The position numbers were made by a program, and so were the translations under genes. Below the pieces are notes generated by a model. The model saw only the letters and a list, made by a program, of their open reading frames with translations. It did no database searches and had not been told where the DNA came from. A DNA stretch of 64,000 nucleotides from Pseudonocardia sp. MH-G8. GTDB lineage: Bacteria; Actinomycetota; Actinomycetes; Mycobacteriales; Pseudonocardiaceae. The first letter of the stretch is position 1, and every line of letters starts with the position of its first letter. The DNA lies in contig NZ_NKYF01000020.1 in NCBI RefSeq assembly GCF_002262885.1, positions 62,001 to 126,000 of the forward strand, in the 5' to 3' direction. Of the stretch, positions 1 to 8,393 are shown piece by piece.

Positions 1-9
1 GGAGGGCAC

Positions 10-1983
10 GTGCAGGACACCGACCGCGCGCGGTCGCAGCGGGCCGAGGTCCGGTGGGGATCGCGCCGGCTGGTCATCGCCGGGATCGGCGCGGTCGCCG
101 CGCTCGCCGCCCTGGCCGCAGCGGCGACGCTGCTGGACACCCAGATGTACGCCCGGCTGGGCATCCCGGTGGCCGCCACGGGAACCCAGGTGCTCGTCGC
201 GGCCCTGCGCGCCGTGGTCGTCCTGACCTCGGCCGCGTCCCTCGGCTCGTTGCTCAACGCCGCGTTCCTGGTGCCCGCCCAGCCCTCCGGCACCGTCGAC
301 GCAGCCGGCTACCGCGCGGTCCGGAGGGCCGGCTGGTGCGCCGCCGCGGCCGGTGTCGCTGCGCTGCTGCTCGCGCCGGTCACCGCGGCCGACCTGTCCG
401 GCGCGGCCCTCACCGACGTCCTGACCGGCGCAGATCCGCTGAGCACCTTCGCGGCCCTCGAGGAGCCGATGGCGTGGCTGCTCACCGGAGTCGGGTTCGC
501 CGTCGTGGCGCTGGGATGCGCCTGGGCGCTGCGCTGGTGGGAGGCCGCACTGCTCGCCGCGGTCGCCACGGTGTCGCTGCTGCCGGTGCCCGCGGTCGGG
601 CAGGCGGCGGTCGGGCGCGGCCACGACTGGGGCACGGACGCCGCGGTCGTCCAGGCCGTCGCGCTGGCGGTGTGGCTGGGAGTGCTGGTCGCCCTCGTGC
701 TGCACCGCCGCTACGGAGGCGGTCTCGACGGCCCGCTGTGGCGCCGCGCCCGGATCCTGCTGGCCGGCAGCGGGTCGGCTTGGATGCTGTCCACCCTGGT
801 GCTGGCCCTGCAGCTGACGGTGCCGGGCTCGCTGCCCGGCACCGCGTGGGGGCGCTGGCAGCTGGCGCAGGCGGGGCTGGCTGCCCTCGCCCTGGCCCTG
901 TGGGCCCTCGCGGGTCGCCGCGGCCGACTCCTGACCCCGCTCGCCGCCGTCAGCGCGGCGGTGGTCGTGGTGGCCGGGGCGATGGCGCACAGCGTCCCGC
1001 CGCGGTTCCTGGTCCGCGGGGACACCGACGGCGAAGTGCTCATCGGCTACGACCTGCCCGAGCCGTTCTCCGCGCTGCGGGCGCTGCTCGACTGGCGGCT
1101 CAACATCCTGCTCACCGTGGCCGCGGTCGCCGCCGTGGCCCTGTACCTGCACGGCGTGCGGGTGCTGCGGGCCCGCGGGGACGAGTGGGCCACCGGCCGG
1201 ACCGCCGCGTGGCTCCTCGGGTGGCTCGTGCTGGAGCTCGCGACCTCCTCGGGACTCGGGCGGTACGCGCCCGGCCTCTTCAGCGTCCACATGATCAGCC
1301 ACATGGCGCTGAACATGCTGGCCCCGGTGCTGCTCGCGCTCGGCGGGCCGGTGACGCTCGCCCTGCGCGTGCTGCACCCGGCCGGACGCGGCAACCCGCC
1401 GGGCCCGAGAGAGTGGCTGACCACCGCCGTGGCGTCCCCGGTCGCGCGGCTCCTGACGCACCCGCTGGTCGCCCTGGCGCTGTTCGTGGGCTCGTTCTAC
1501 GTCCTGTACTTCACACCGCTGTTCGAGGCGTCGCTGCGCTACCACTGGGCGCACCAGCTGATGTACCTGCACTTCCTCGCCGTGGGCTACCTGTTCTTCT
1601 GGCCGCTCGTGGGCACAGACCACGCACCCGTGCGGCTGCCGCACCTGGGCCGGCTGGCCGTGCTGCTGGCCGCGATGCCGTTCCACGCGTTCTTCGGCAT
1701 CGCCCTGATGAGCATGGACGACCTCATCGGCGGCGAGTTCTACCGCTCGCTGGCACTGCCGTGGCTTCCCGACCTGCTCGCCGACCAGAAGGTCGGCGGC
1801 GGGATCGCCTGGGCAACCGGCGAGGTGCCCATGCTGGTGGTCGTCATCGCCCTGCTGGTGCAGTGGTCCCGCGAGGACGAGCGGTCGGCGACGCGGCACG
1901 ACCGCAAGGCCGACCGCGACGACGACGCCGAGCTGGGCGCCTACAACGAGATGCTCGCCCGGCTGTCGCAGGGCCGCCGCTAA
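10..1983 (+). CDS. CopD / CtaG fusion membrane protein (copper handling, cytochrome oxidase assembly)
   Basis: A 657-residue polytopic membrane protein. The N-terminal half (about 20-340) is a series of hydrophobic helices like the CopD copper-resistance family. The C-terminal half (about 360-620) has the caa3-type CtaG pattern, including a His/Met-rich helix start (HMISHMALNMLAP) and the pair of helices around YHWAHQLMYLHFLAVGY. CopD proteins are associated with copper uptake and CtaG with delivery of copper to cytochrome c oxidase; such fusions are common in actinobacteria. The GTG start at 10 follows GGAGGG at 1-6 with a short spacer and is the first codon available, so a start outside the window cannot be fully excluded. 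It is convergent with a copper ATPase. Confidence 0.85.
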   Translation: MQDTDRARSQRAEVRWGSRRLVIAGIGAVAALAALAAAATLLDTQMYARLGIPVAATGTQVLVAALRAVVVLTSAASLGSLLNAAFLVPAQPSGTVDAAGYRAVRRAGWCAAAAGVAALLLAPVTAADLSGAALTDVLTGADPLSTFAALEEPMAWLLTGVGFAVVALGCAWALRWWEAALLAAVATVSLLPVPAVGQAAVGRGHDWGTDAAVVQAVALAVWLGVLVALVLHRRYGGGLDGPLWRRARILLAGSGSAWMLSTLVLALQLTVPGSLPGTAWGRWQLAQAGLAALALALWALAGRRGRLLTPLAAVSAAVVVVAGAMAHSVPPRFLVRGDTDGEVLIGYDLPEPFSALRALLDWRLNILLTVAAVAAVALYLHGVRVLRARGDEWATGRTAAWLLGWLVLELATSSGLGRYAPGLFSVHMISHMALNMLAPVLLALGGPVTLALRVLHPAGRGNPPGPREWLTTAVASPVARLLTHPLVALALFVGSFYVLYFTPLFEASLRYHWAHQLMYLHFLAVGYLFFWPLVGTDHAPVRLPHLGRLAVLLAAMPFHAFFGIALMSMDDLIGGEFYRSLALPWLPDLLADQKVGGGIAWATGEVPMLVVVIALLVQWSREDERSATRHDRKADRDDDAELGAYNEMLARLSQGRR

Positions 1984-2068
1984 CCACTGACCCGGTGGTC
2001 CGCGCCGAACTCACCCGTCGCGGCACCATGATCGCGAGTTGAGTGCGCTCAGCGTCGTCGGCACTGCA

Positions 2069-2087
2069 GCCGGTGCACTGAACCGGC
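2069..2087. terminator. Weak hairpin between convergent copper genes
   Basis: GCCGGT at 2069-2074 pairs with ACCGGC at 2082-2087 across a 7-nt loop, inside the 109-nt gap between two converging genes. There is no T tract; the position is the main argument for termination. Confidence 0.3.
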
Positions 2088-2092
2088 GATCT

Positions 2093-4339
2093 TCAGCCGC
2101 GCACGGCGGTGCGCAGTCGCAGGCTGTTCGTCACCACCAGCAACGAGGACAGTGCCATCGCCGCACCCGCGAGCAGCGGGTTGAGCAAGCCGCTCGCCGC
2201 CAGGGGGATCGCGGCCACGTTGTACCCGAACGCCCACACCAGGTTGCCGCGGATCGTGGCCAGCGTGGCGCGGGCCAGGTCGATCGCCGCGACGAGCGCG
2301 CGCAGGTCGTCGCGCACGAGCACCAGGTCCGCGGCCTCCAGCGCCACGTCCGCGCCGGTGCCGACGGCGATGCCCAGGTCGGCCGCGGCGAGCGCCGCCG
2401 CATCGTTCACGCCGTCGCCCACCATCGCGACCGTGCGGCCCTGCGCCCGCAGCCGCTGCACCAGCGCGACCTTGTCGTCGGGCAGGGCGCGGGCGTGCAC
2501 GTCCGCCGAGTCGATCCCGACGGACGCTGCGACGGCGGCCGCGGCGGCGGGGCTGTCACCGGTCAGCAGCACGGGGCGCAGCCCGCGGGCCCGCAGCCCG
2601 TCGACGGCCGCGCGGGAGCTGTCGGGCACCGGGTCGGCCAGGGCGATCGCCCCGGCGACGGCGCCGTCCACGGTGACCGCGACGACGGTGCGTCCGGCCT
2701 CCTCCCACTCCGTGACGCGGGCGGCCAGCTCGTCGGGCAGCCGCTCGGGCCGCCCGACGACGACCTCCGCGCCGTCGACCGTGCCGCGGGCGCCCAGGCC
2801 CGGCAGGGCGGCGAACCCCGTGACCTCGGGCAGCTCGCCGAGTTCCTGCCTCGCGTGCTCCGCCACGGCCCGCGCGATCGCGTGCTCGGAGGCGCACTCG
2901 ACGGCCCCGGCCCGGCGCAGCACCACGTGGGCGTCGGCCCCCGCCACGCAGGCGAGGCCGGCGACCCGCATCCGGCCCTCGGTGAGGGTGCCGGTCTTGT
3001 CCAGCACGACGGTGTCGACCGCGCGCACGGTTTCCAGCGCGCGGTGCCCCTTCACGAAGATGCCCAGCTCAGCGCCCCGACCCGACGCCACCATCAACGC
3101 GGTCGGGGTGGCGAGGCCCAACGCGCACGGGCAGGCGATGATCACTACTGCCACCGCGGCGGCCAGTGCCTGCTGCACGCCGCCGCCGGCGAGCAGCCAG
3201 GCGGCGAGGGTGCCCAGGGCGATGGCGAGGACCGCGGGGACGAACACCGAGGAGATGCGGTCGACGAGCCGCTGGGTGGCCGACTTCTCGGCCTGCGCCC
3301 GCTCGACGGCGGCGATCATGCGGGCGAGCCGGGTGTCGGCGCCGACCCGGTCGGCCACCACGACCAGCCGCCCGCCGGTGGCGATCGTGCCGCCGACGAC
3401 GGGCGTGCCGGGACCGGCCTCGACCGGCACGGACTCGCCGGTCATCGCGCTGGTGTCCACCGCGGCGACACCGGACTCGACGGTGCCGTCGACCGCGATC
3501 CGCTCCCCCGGCCGCACGGTGAACCGGTCACCGACCCGCAGGACGGCCGCGGGCACGCGGTGCTCGCGCTCCCCGTCGAGCAGGGAGACCTCGTCGGGGC
3601 GAAGCAGCGCGAGCGCGCGCATCACGCCGCTCGCGCGCCGGCGGGCGCGGGCCTCGAAGTAGCGCCCGGCCAGCACGAACGTCGTGACGCCCGCCGCCAC
3701 CTCGAGGTAGAGCGGCCCCGTGGGGTGCAACACCGCCTGCCAGCCCGAAGCCACCGGGGGCTGCCCGGCCGTCGCCACCAGCCCGGCCAGCGACCAGACG
3801 CTCGCCGCCACGACCCCGAGGGAGACGAGGGTGTCCATCGAGGTGGTGCCGTGGCGCAGGTTCACCCATGCCGTGCGATGGAAGGGCCAGGCCGCCCACC
3901 CGACCACGGGCAGCGCCAGCGCGGCGACGACCAGCTGCCAGAACGGGAAGCGCAGCGACGGGACGAGCGACATCGCGAGCGAGAGGTCCGCGAGCGGCAC
4001 GAAGAGCACCAGCGCCACGCCGAGCCGCACCCGCAGCCCCCGGACGGCGTCCACCCGCTCGGGCTCGGGCGCCGCATCCGGTGCCACGACGCGGGCCGTG
4101 TAGCCGGCCTTCTCCACGGTCTCGACCAGGCGCTCGTCGGCGACATCGGCGGGCACGCTGACCAGCGCGCGCTCGGTGGCCAGGTTCACCGCCGCCCGCA
4201 CGCCGTCGAGCTTGCCGAGCTTGCGTTCCACCCGCCCGACGCAGGCCGCGCACGTCATCCCGCCGATCGCCAGCTCGACCGTCCGCCCGGCCGGTGCCTG
4301 TGTCTCGGTCTCCACCGGCATGGGGGCCGTCGTGGACAT
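2093..4339 (-). CDS. copA: Copper-translocating P1B-type ATPase
   Basis: Predicted 748-residue P1B-type ATPase exporting Cu(+) from the cytoplasm. From the N terminus: a heavy-metal-associated domain with GGMTCAAC (Cys30/Cys33), six to eight membrane helices, the transmembrane CPC metal site (403-405) followed by ALGLATPTA, the phosphorylation motif DKTGTLTEG (Asp447), and the hinge motif MVGDGVNDAAAL near the C terminus. CPC and one CxxC domain indicate copper/silver rather than zinc. ATG 4339 is preferred because GAGGTGG sits 8 nt upstream; an in-frame GTG at 4351 lies too close to that site. No CsoR-like gene or obvious copper operator is seen in the 110 nt upstream. Confidence 0.93.
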   Translation of the reverse strand: MSTTAPMPVETETQAPAGRTVELAIGGMTCAACVGRVERKLGKLDGVRAAVNLATERALVSVPADVADERLVETVEKAGYTARVVAPDAAPEPERVDAVRGLRVRLGVALVLFVPLADLSLAMSLVPSLRFPFWQLVVAALALPVVGWAAWPFHRTAWVNLRHGTTSMDTLVSLGVVAASVWSLAGLVATAGQPPVASGWQAVLHPTGPLYLEVAAGVTTFVLAGRYFEARARRRASGVMRALALLRPDEVSLLDGEREHRVPAAVLRVGDRFTVRPGERIAVDGTVESGVAAVDTSAMTGESVPVEAGPGTPVVGGTIATGGRLVVVADRVGADTRLARMIAAVERAQAEKSATQRLVDRISSVFVPAVLAIALGTLAAWLLAGGGVQQALAAAVAVVIIACPCALGLATPTALMVASGRGAELGIFVKGHRALETVRAVDTVVLDKTGTLTEGRMRVAGLACVAGADAHVVLRRAGAVECASEHAIARAVAEHARQELGELPEVTGFAALPGLGARGTVDGAEVVVGRPERLPDELAARVTEWEEAGRTVVAVTVDGAVAGAIALADPVPDSSRAAVDGLRARGLRPVLLTGDSPAAAAAVAASVGIDSADVHARALPDDKVALVQRLRAQGRTVAMVGDGVNDAAALAAADLGIAVGTGADVALEAADLVLVRDDLRALVAAIDLARATLATIRGNLVWAFGYNVAAIPLAASGLLNPLLAGAAMALSSLLVVTNSLRLRTAVRG

Positions 4340-4449
4340 TCGGGCTGCCACCTCACGGGCCCGGTCGCCGCCGCGCCGTTCGGACGGGCCGGGTCACCCG
4401 CGACGATAGCCAGCCGGGAACGCGCACGGATCCACGCCCCCGCCGGCGC

Positions 4450-5229
4450 TCACCCCGCCGCGACGAACTCCGTCCGCAGCCGGCCCAGCGCAGCGAGGTC
4501 CGCCTCCACGGTGTCGCCCGCGCGCACGGGTGTGGGGCCGCACAGGGCGCCGCTCAGGACCAGGTCGCCCGCCCGCAGGGACTCACCGCGCGAGTGCAGG
4601 TCGGCGCACAACCACGCCACGGCGCGCGCCGGGTCGCCGAAGACGTTGCTCGCGCCCCCGGAGACCTCCGCCGCCCCGACACGGCCGCTGACCTGCAGCT
4701 CCGGCAGGACCACGGCGTCCGGGTCGACGCGCTCGCCGACGACCACCGCGGCGGCGCTCACGTCGTCGGCGAGCAGCGCGCCGACGCCGTCGGGGCCGCC
4801 CTCCCACCGGCTGTCGACGATTTCCAGGGCCGGCGCGAGGTATGCGGTCGCGGCCAGCACCTCGGCCGGCGTCACATCCGGCCCTTCCAGGCCGGCCGCC
4901 AGCACGAACGCCACCTCCACCTCGACGCGCGGGGCGTGCAGGGCGGTGGCGTCGAAGGTCGGCGCCACCGCGGTGATCGTCGAGCCCACGAGGTAGCCGC
5001 TCACCGGGCCCGTCGCCGACACGGTGGCCTGCGCGGCCGCCGTGGTGAGCCCGACCTTCCACCCGACCTGCCGGTCGCCGTCCCCGACCCGCAGCGCCCG
5101 GCCGGCGGTCTGGACGGCGTGGCCCGCGGAGGCGTCGAGGCCCGGTGCCGCCGTACGCGGCACGCGCGTGCCGGTCTGCTGGGCCGACCGGAGCAGCCGC
5201 GCCACCTCTGCGGTGTTCGTCTCGATCAT
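4450..5229 (-). CDS. 2-keto-4-pentenoate hydratase / fumarylacetoacetate hydrolase-family protein
   Basis: A 259-residue protein of the MhpD/TesE hydratase-decarboxylase branch of the FAH fold. The family hydrates 2-hydroxypenta-2,4-dienoates or decarboxylates oxo-acids in meta-cleavage pathways using a divalent metal. Visible family signatures are GWKVGLT, the acidic metal-site segment RVEVEVAFVL, PALEIVDSRW and the late GDLVLSGAL. Start may be ATG 5229 or the adjacent GTG 5232; AGGG upstream fits ATG slightly better. It lies 37 nt downstream of the phosphonatase-like gene on the same strand, so it may be co-transcribed, but no other meta-cleavage enzyme is nearby and its substrate is not predictable. 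Confidence 0.8.
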   Translation of the reverse strand: MIETNTAEVARLLRSAQQTGTRVPRTAAPGLDASAGHAVQTAGRALRVGDGDRQVGWKVGLTTAAAQATVSATGPVSGYLVGSTITAVAPTFDATALHAPRVEVEVAFVLAAGLEGPDVTPAEVLAATAYLAPALEIVDSRWEGGPDGVGALLADDVSAAAVVVGERVDPDAVVLPELQVSGRVGAAEVSGGASNVFGDPARAVAWLCADLHSRGESLRAGDLVLSGALCGPTPVRAGDTVEADLAALGRLRTEFVAAG

Positions 5230-5266
5230 CACTCGACCCTATGCGGTGCCGGGCCGGCGAGGCGGG

Positions 5267-5935
5267 TCACCCGCGCGCGATGAGCTCCGGCAGCTCGGCG
5301 ACGCTGCCCAGGACGTGCGTGGGGTGCTCGCGTTCGAGTTCGTCCCGGTCCTGCGCGCCGCTGAGGACGCCGACGACCAGGCCCGCGCCCGCGGCCAGGC
5401 CGGCGCGGACGTCCAGCGCGGTGTCGCCCGCCGCCAGCACCTGCGCCGCGTCGGCCACGCCGGTGCGCCGCATCGCCTCGTGGATCATGTGCGGCGCCGG
5501 CCGTCCGGCCTCGACCTCGGGGGCGCACACGACGGCGTCGAGCTGCTCGCCGACCCGCCAGCCGACGGCCTCCAGGAGGGGGTCGGTGACCTGGCGGTCG
5601 AAGCCCGTGGTGAGCGCGACCCGGACCCCGGACGCGCGCAGCTGCGCGAGCGCCTCGGGCACACCCGTGACCGGCGACGGCGGGTGGTCGGCGTAGGCCC
5701 GGCGCAGGCGCTCGACGAACCGCGCGTGCAGCACCTCGGTGGCTCCTGCGTCCCCGGTGAGCGCGGCGAGGGCCTCGCGCTTGTCGGCGCCCATCCAGTG
5801 CCGGATATCGGCGTCGGAGGCGGGCGTGCCGTGCTCGGCGACCACCTCGGCGAGCACGCGGTAGACCGCTCCGCCCTCGTCGATGGTGGTGCCGGCGATG
5901 TCGAGGGCGGCGAGTGCGATCACACGAGTGGTCAC
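5267..5935 (-). CDS. Phosphonatase-like HAD hydrolase (PhnX-like)
   Basis: Predicted 222-residue HAD-superfamily hydrolase resembling the PhnX-like family TIGR03351. The nucleophile motif is DIAGTT (Asp12), where phosphonoacetaldehyde hydrolase has DxAGTT. Lys52 in MGADKREAL occupies the position of the Schiff-base lysine of PhnX, suggesting C-P cleavage of an aldehyde such as phosphonoacetaldehyde. The cap domain and late GDTALDVRAGLAAGAG motif are intact. The GTG start at 5935 overlaps the upstream permease stop by 4 nt (GTGA), indicating translational coupling. It is the last clear gene of the phosphonate operon. The exact substrate is inferred only from family and context. Confidence 0.82.
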   Translation of the reverse strand: MTTRVIALAALDIAGTTIDEGGAVYRVLAEVVAEHGTPASDADIRHWMGADKREALAALTGDAGATEVLHARFVERLRRAYADHPPSPVTGVPEALAQLRASGVRVALTTGFDRQVTDPLLEAVGWRVGEQLDAVVCAPEVEAGRPAPHMIHEAMRRTGVADAAQVLAAGDTALDVRAGLAAGAGLVVGVLSGAQDRDELEREHPTHVLGSVAELPELIARG

Positions 5936-6762
5936 GTGGAGCTCCCCAGGTGGTGGCGGACGAGTGCGGACAGCCGGTCGACGGCCACGACCAGCACCAG
6001 GACGATCAGGATGTGGGTGAGCATCTCGTCGAACTGGAACAGCTGGATGGACTGGTTGATCAGGAAGCCGATACCGCCCGCGCCGACGAGCCCGAGCACC
6101 AGCGAGGACCGGACGTTGACGTCGAAGCGGTACATGAGCAGGCCCACCAGCTGCGGGGTCACCGTGGGCAGCAGGGCGTGGGCGGCCACCTGGATGCGGC
6201 CCGCGCCGGCCGACCGCAGGGCCTGGGCCGGCCCCGGGTCGGCGTCCTCGAGCGACTCGGCCCAGAGCTTGCCCATCACCCCGACGTTGTGGCAGACGAG
6301 CGCGAGCACGCCGGGGAACGGCCCGAGGCCGACCGCGGTCACGAAGATGAGCGCGAACACGACGTCGGGCACGGCGCGCAGGAACGACAGCAGTGACCGG
6401 GCGGCCTGGTAGGTCCCGCGGCCGGGCGCGGTGCCGCGGGCGGCGAGCAGCGCGAGCACCAGCGAGGCCGGGATCGACAGCGTCGTGCCGAGCAGTCCGA
6501 TCCAGAGCGTGACCGCCGCCGCGGAGAGGCCCTCGCCGAGCACCTCGGACGAGAGGTCCGGCGGGATCGCCTCGGCGAGGAAGTCGGCCATGCCCTGCCA
6601 GCCCTCGACGAGCGCGGTGAACGACATCTCGGTGGTCCGCCAGGCCACGACGTGCGCGGCGACGACGACCGCGGCGACGAGCCAGCCGATCACCTGCGCG
6701 CGGGTGCGGCGCGGTTTCGGGGGGACGGGCAGGCGGGGCGCCTCCCGGGAGAGGACGGTCAC
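5932..6762 (-). CDS. phnE: Phosphonate ABC transporter permease PhnE
   Basis: A 276-residue inner-membrane permease with about six helices and a binding-protein-dependent transport fold; the coupling loop lies around ESLEDADPGPAQALRSAGAGRIQVAAHALLP (roughly 158-188). The C-terminal helix order and FDVNVRSSLVLGLVGAGGIGFLI match PhnE-type permeases. GTG 6762 overlaps the phnC stop by 4 nt, and its own stop overlaps the HAD gene, so the three are coupled. A single permease gene is normal for phosphonate transporters. Confidence 0.88.
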   Translation of the reverse strand: MTVLSREAPRLPVPPKPRRTRAQVIGWLVAAVVVAAHVVAWRTTEMSFTALVEGWQGMADFLAEAIPPDLSSEVLGEGLSAAAVTLWIGLLGTTLSIPASLVLALLAARGTAPGRGTYQAARSLLSFLRAVPDVVFALIFVTAVGLGPFPGVLALVCHNVGVMGKLWAESLEDADPGPAQALRSAGAGRIQVAAHALLPTVTPQLVGLLMYRFDVNVRSSLVLGLVGAGGIGFLINQSIQLFQFDEMLTHILIVLVLVVAVDRLSALVRHHLGSST

Positions 6763-7469
6763 GGCACGGGCTCCAGCACGGTGTGGGGGTAGAGGGCGTC
6801 GACGGGCTGGCCCGGGTCGCCGTCGAGCACCACCCGCCCGTCGCGCAGGCCGACGATGCGGTCGGCGTGGCGGCGGGCGAGCTCGGGCTGGTGCAGCACG
6901 GCGAGCACGGCGAGGTCCTGGGTGTCGGCCAGCTCGGCGAGCAGGGCGAGGACCTGCTCGGCGGCCGCCGGGTCGAGGGCGGAGACGGGCTCGTCGGCGA
7001 GGACGACGGGCGCACGCTGGCACAACGCGCGGGCCAGGGCCACCCGCTGCTGCTGACCACCGGAGAGGAGTTCGGCGCGCTCGTGGGCGCGGTCGGCGAG
7101 CCCGACGCGGTCGAGGCAGGCCATGGCCTCCTCGCGCACCTCGCGGGGGAACAGCGCCGGGACGAGGCTGCGGTGCAGCGGGAGGCGGCCCAGCGCGCCG
7201 GCACAGACGTTGTCGAGCACGCTGCGCCGGCGCACGAGGTGGATCTGCTGGAACACCAGCGCGGTGTCCAGCGCCTGCCGCGGGCGCCCGTCCACGGCCA
7301 CCGTGCCGGTCGCCGGGGTGAGCCCGGCGGCCGCGCGGAGCAGCGTCGACTTGCCCGAGCCGTTCGCGCCCAGCACGGCGAGCAGCTCCCCCGCCGCCAC
7401 GCTGACGTCGACGCCGTGCAGCACCGTGCGGTCCCCGTAACGCACGGTGAGGCCGGTCAGGGCGAGCAT
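6759..7469 (-). CDS. phnC: Phosphonate ABC transporter ATP-binding protein PhnC
   Basis: A 236-residue ABC ATPase that energises phosphonate import. Walker A is GANGSGKST (34-42), the Q-loop FQQIHLVRRRSVLDNV follows at about 72-88, the signature is LSGGQQQR, and Walker B ends VVLADEP. QIHLVRRRSVLDNVCAGALGRLP is characteristic of PhnC. The ATG at 7469 shares one base with the phnD stop, and the 3' end overlaps phnE by 4 nt. Confidence 0.9.
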   Translation of the reverse strand: MLALTGLTVRYGDRTVLHGVDVSVAAGELLAVLGANGSGKSTLLRAAAGLTPATGTVAVDGRPRQALDTALVFQQIHLVRRRSVLDNVCAGALGRLPLHRSLVPALFPREVREEAMACLDRVGLADRAHERAELLSGGQQQRVALARALCQRAPVVLADEPVSALDPAAAEQVLALLAELADTQDLAVLAVLHQPELARRHADRIVGLRDGRVVLDGDPGQPVDALYPHTVLEPVP

Positions 7470-8374
7470 CAGGCGTCCTCCTCGGTGAGCCCGAGGGAGG
7501 CCGCCAGGTCGAACAGCGGCTGGTAGGTGGAGCGGTCGACGGCGACGAGCGGGCCGGGGGGCGAGACGTCGAGCAGGGCGCCGATCTCGCCGACGGCGGC
7601 GGGGTCGAGGTTCAGCAGCGCGTCGCGCACGGCCGTCTTGAACGCCGGATCCATGTCCCCGCGGACGGTCACGGGGTCGTTCGGGATCGGCTCGGAGGTC
7701 CAGACCTGCCGGTAGCCCGCGGGGTCGAAGGTGCCGGCCTCGGTGGCGCTGGCCAGCTGCTGCGAGTTGATCTCGGCCGCGTCGACCGCGCCGTTGATCA
7801 GGGCGAGCAGCGCCTCGGGATGGCCGCCCGCGTAGTCGATCCGGACCTCCTCCTGCGCGATGCCCGCGTCCACGAGCGCCTTGCGCGGCAGGGCGTCGCC
7901 GGAGGTGGAGCCGACGGAGGCGAGCGCGAGCGAGCGGCCGCGCAGCTGGTCGATGGCCGTGATGTCGGAGTCCTTCGGGACCCAGATGCCGGCGGTGTAG
8001 CTGGAGAGGTTGCCCTCGGCATCACCGAAGGAGGCCAGCGCCTCGGCGCCCGCCCGCTGGCTCGCGAAGACGTAGCCGAGCGGACCGAAGATCGCGATGT
8101 CGAGGCGGCCGTTCTGCATGGCCAGCACCTCGGCCGAGTAGTCGTCGGTGACCTGCACCTCCACGGGGCAGTTCAGCGTCTGCGACAGGGCGTCGCCGAG
8201 GACCTCCGCGGCGGGGGTCAGCCGGGCGGGGTCCTCGAACGGCTCGACGCCGAACCGGATCTGCCCGTCCGGGCAGGTCGGCGAGTCGGGCTGGGCGGAG
8301 CCACCGCCGCAGGCGGTGAGCACGAGCGCGGCCGCGAGGGCCGTGGCGAGCGCGAGAGGACGGCGGACGGACAC
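7469..8374 (-). CDS. phnD: Phosphonate-binding lipoprotein PhnD
   Basis: A 301-residue periplasmic-type solute-binding protein of the PhnD/SsuA family. A lipoprotein signal sequence ends in LTACGGG with the lipidated Cys22. The mature protein carries GVEPFEDP, LAMQNGRLDIAIFGPLGYV and ASVGSTSGDALPRKAL, typical of phosphate/phosphonate-binding PhnD proteins. GTG start at 8374 has AGGAGAC upstream. It follows the FAD oxidoreductase gene by 19 nt and precedes phnC. Aminoethylphosphonate-like ligands are likely from context, unproven. Confidence 0.88.
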   Translation of the reverse strand: MSVRRPLALATALAAALVLTACGGGSAQPDSPTCPDGQIRFGVEPFEDPARLTPAAEVLGDALSQTLNCPVEVQVTDDYSAEVLAMQNGRLDIAIFGPLGYVFASQRAGAEALASFGDAEGNLSSYTAGIWVPKDSDITAIDQLRGRSLALASVGSTSGDALPRKALVDAGIAQEEVRIDYAGGHPEALLALINGAVDAAEINSQQLASATEAGTFDPAGYRQVWTSEPIPNDPVTVRGDMDPAFKTAVRDALLNLDPAAVGEIGALLDVSPPGPLVAVDRSTYQPLFDLAASLGLTEEDA

Positions 8375-8393
8375 GATGTCTCCTGGGCGGGTG

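Noticed and set aside
2039-4996. A 985-codon plus-strand frame opposite copA and the FAH gene
   Set aside because: Antisense of two clear proteins, no motif, Arg/His/Gly-rich.
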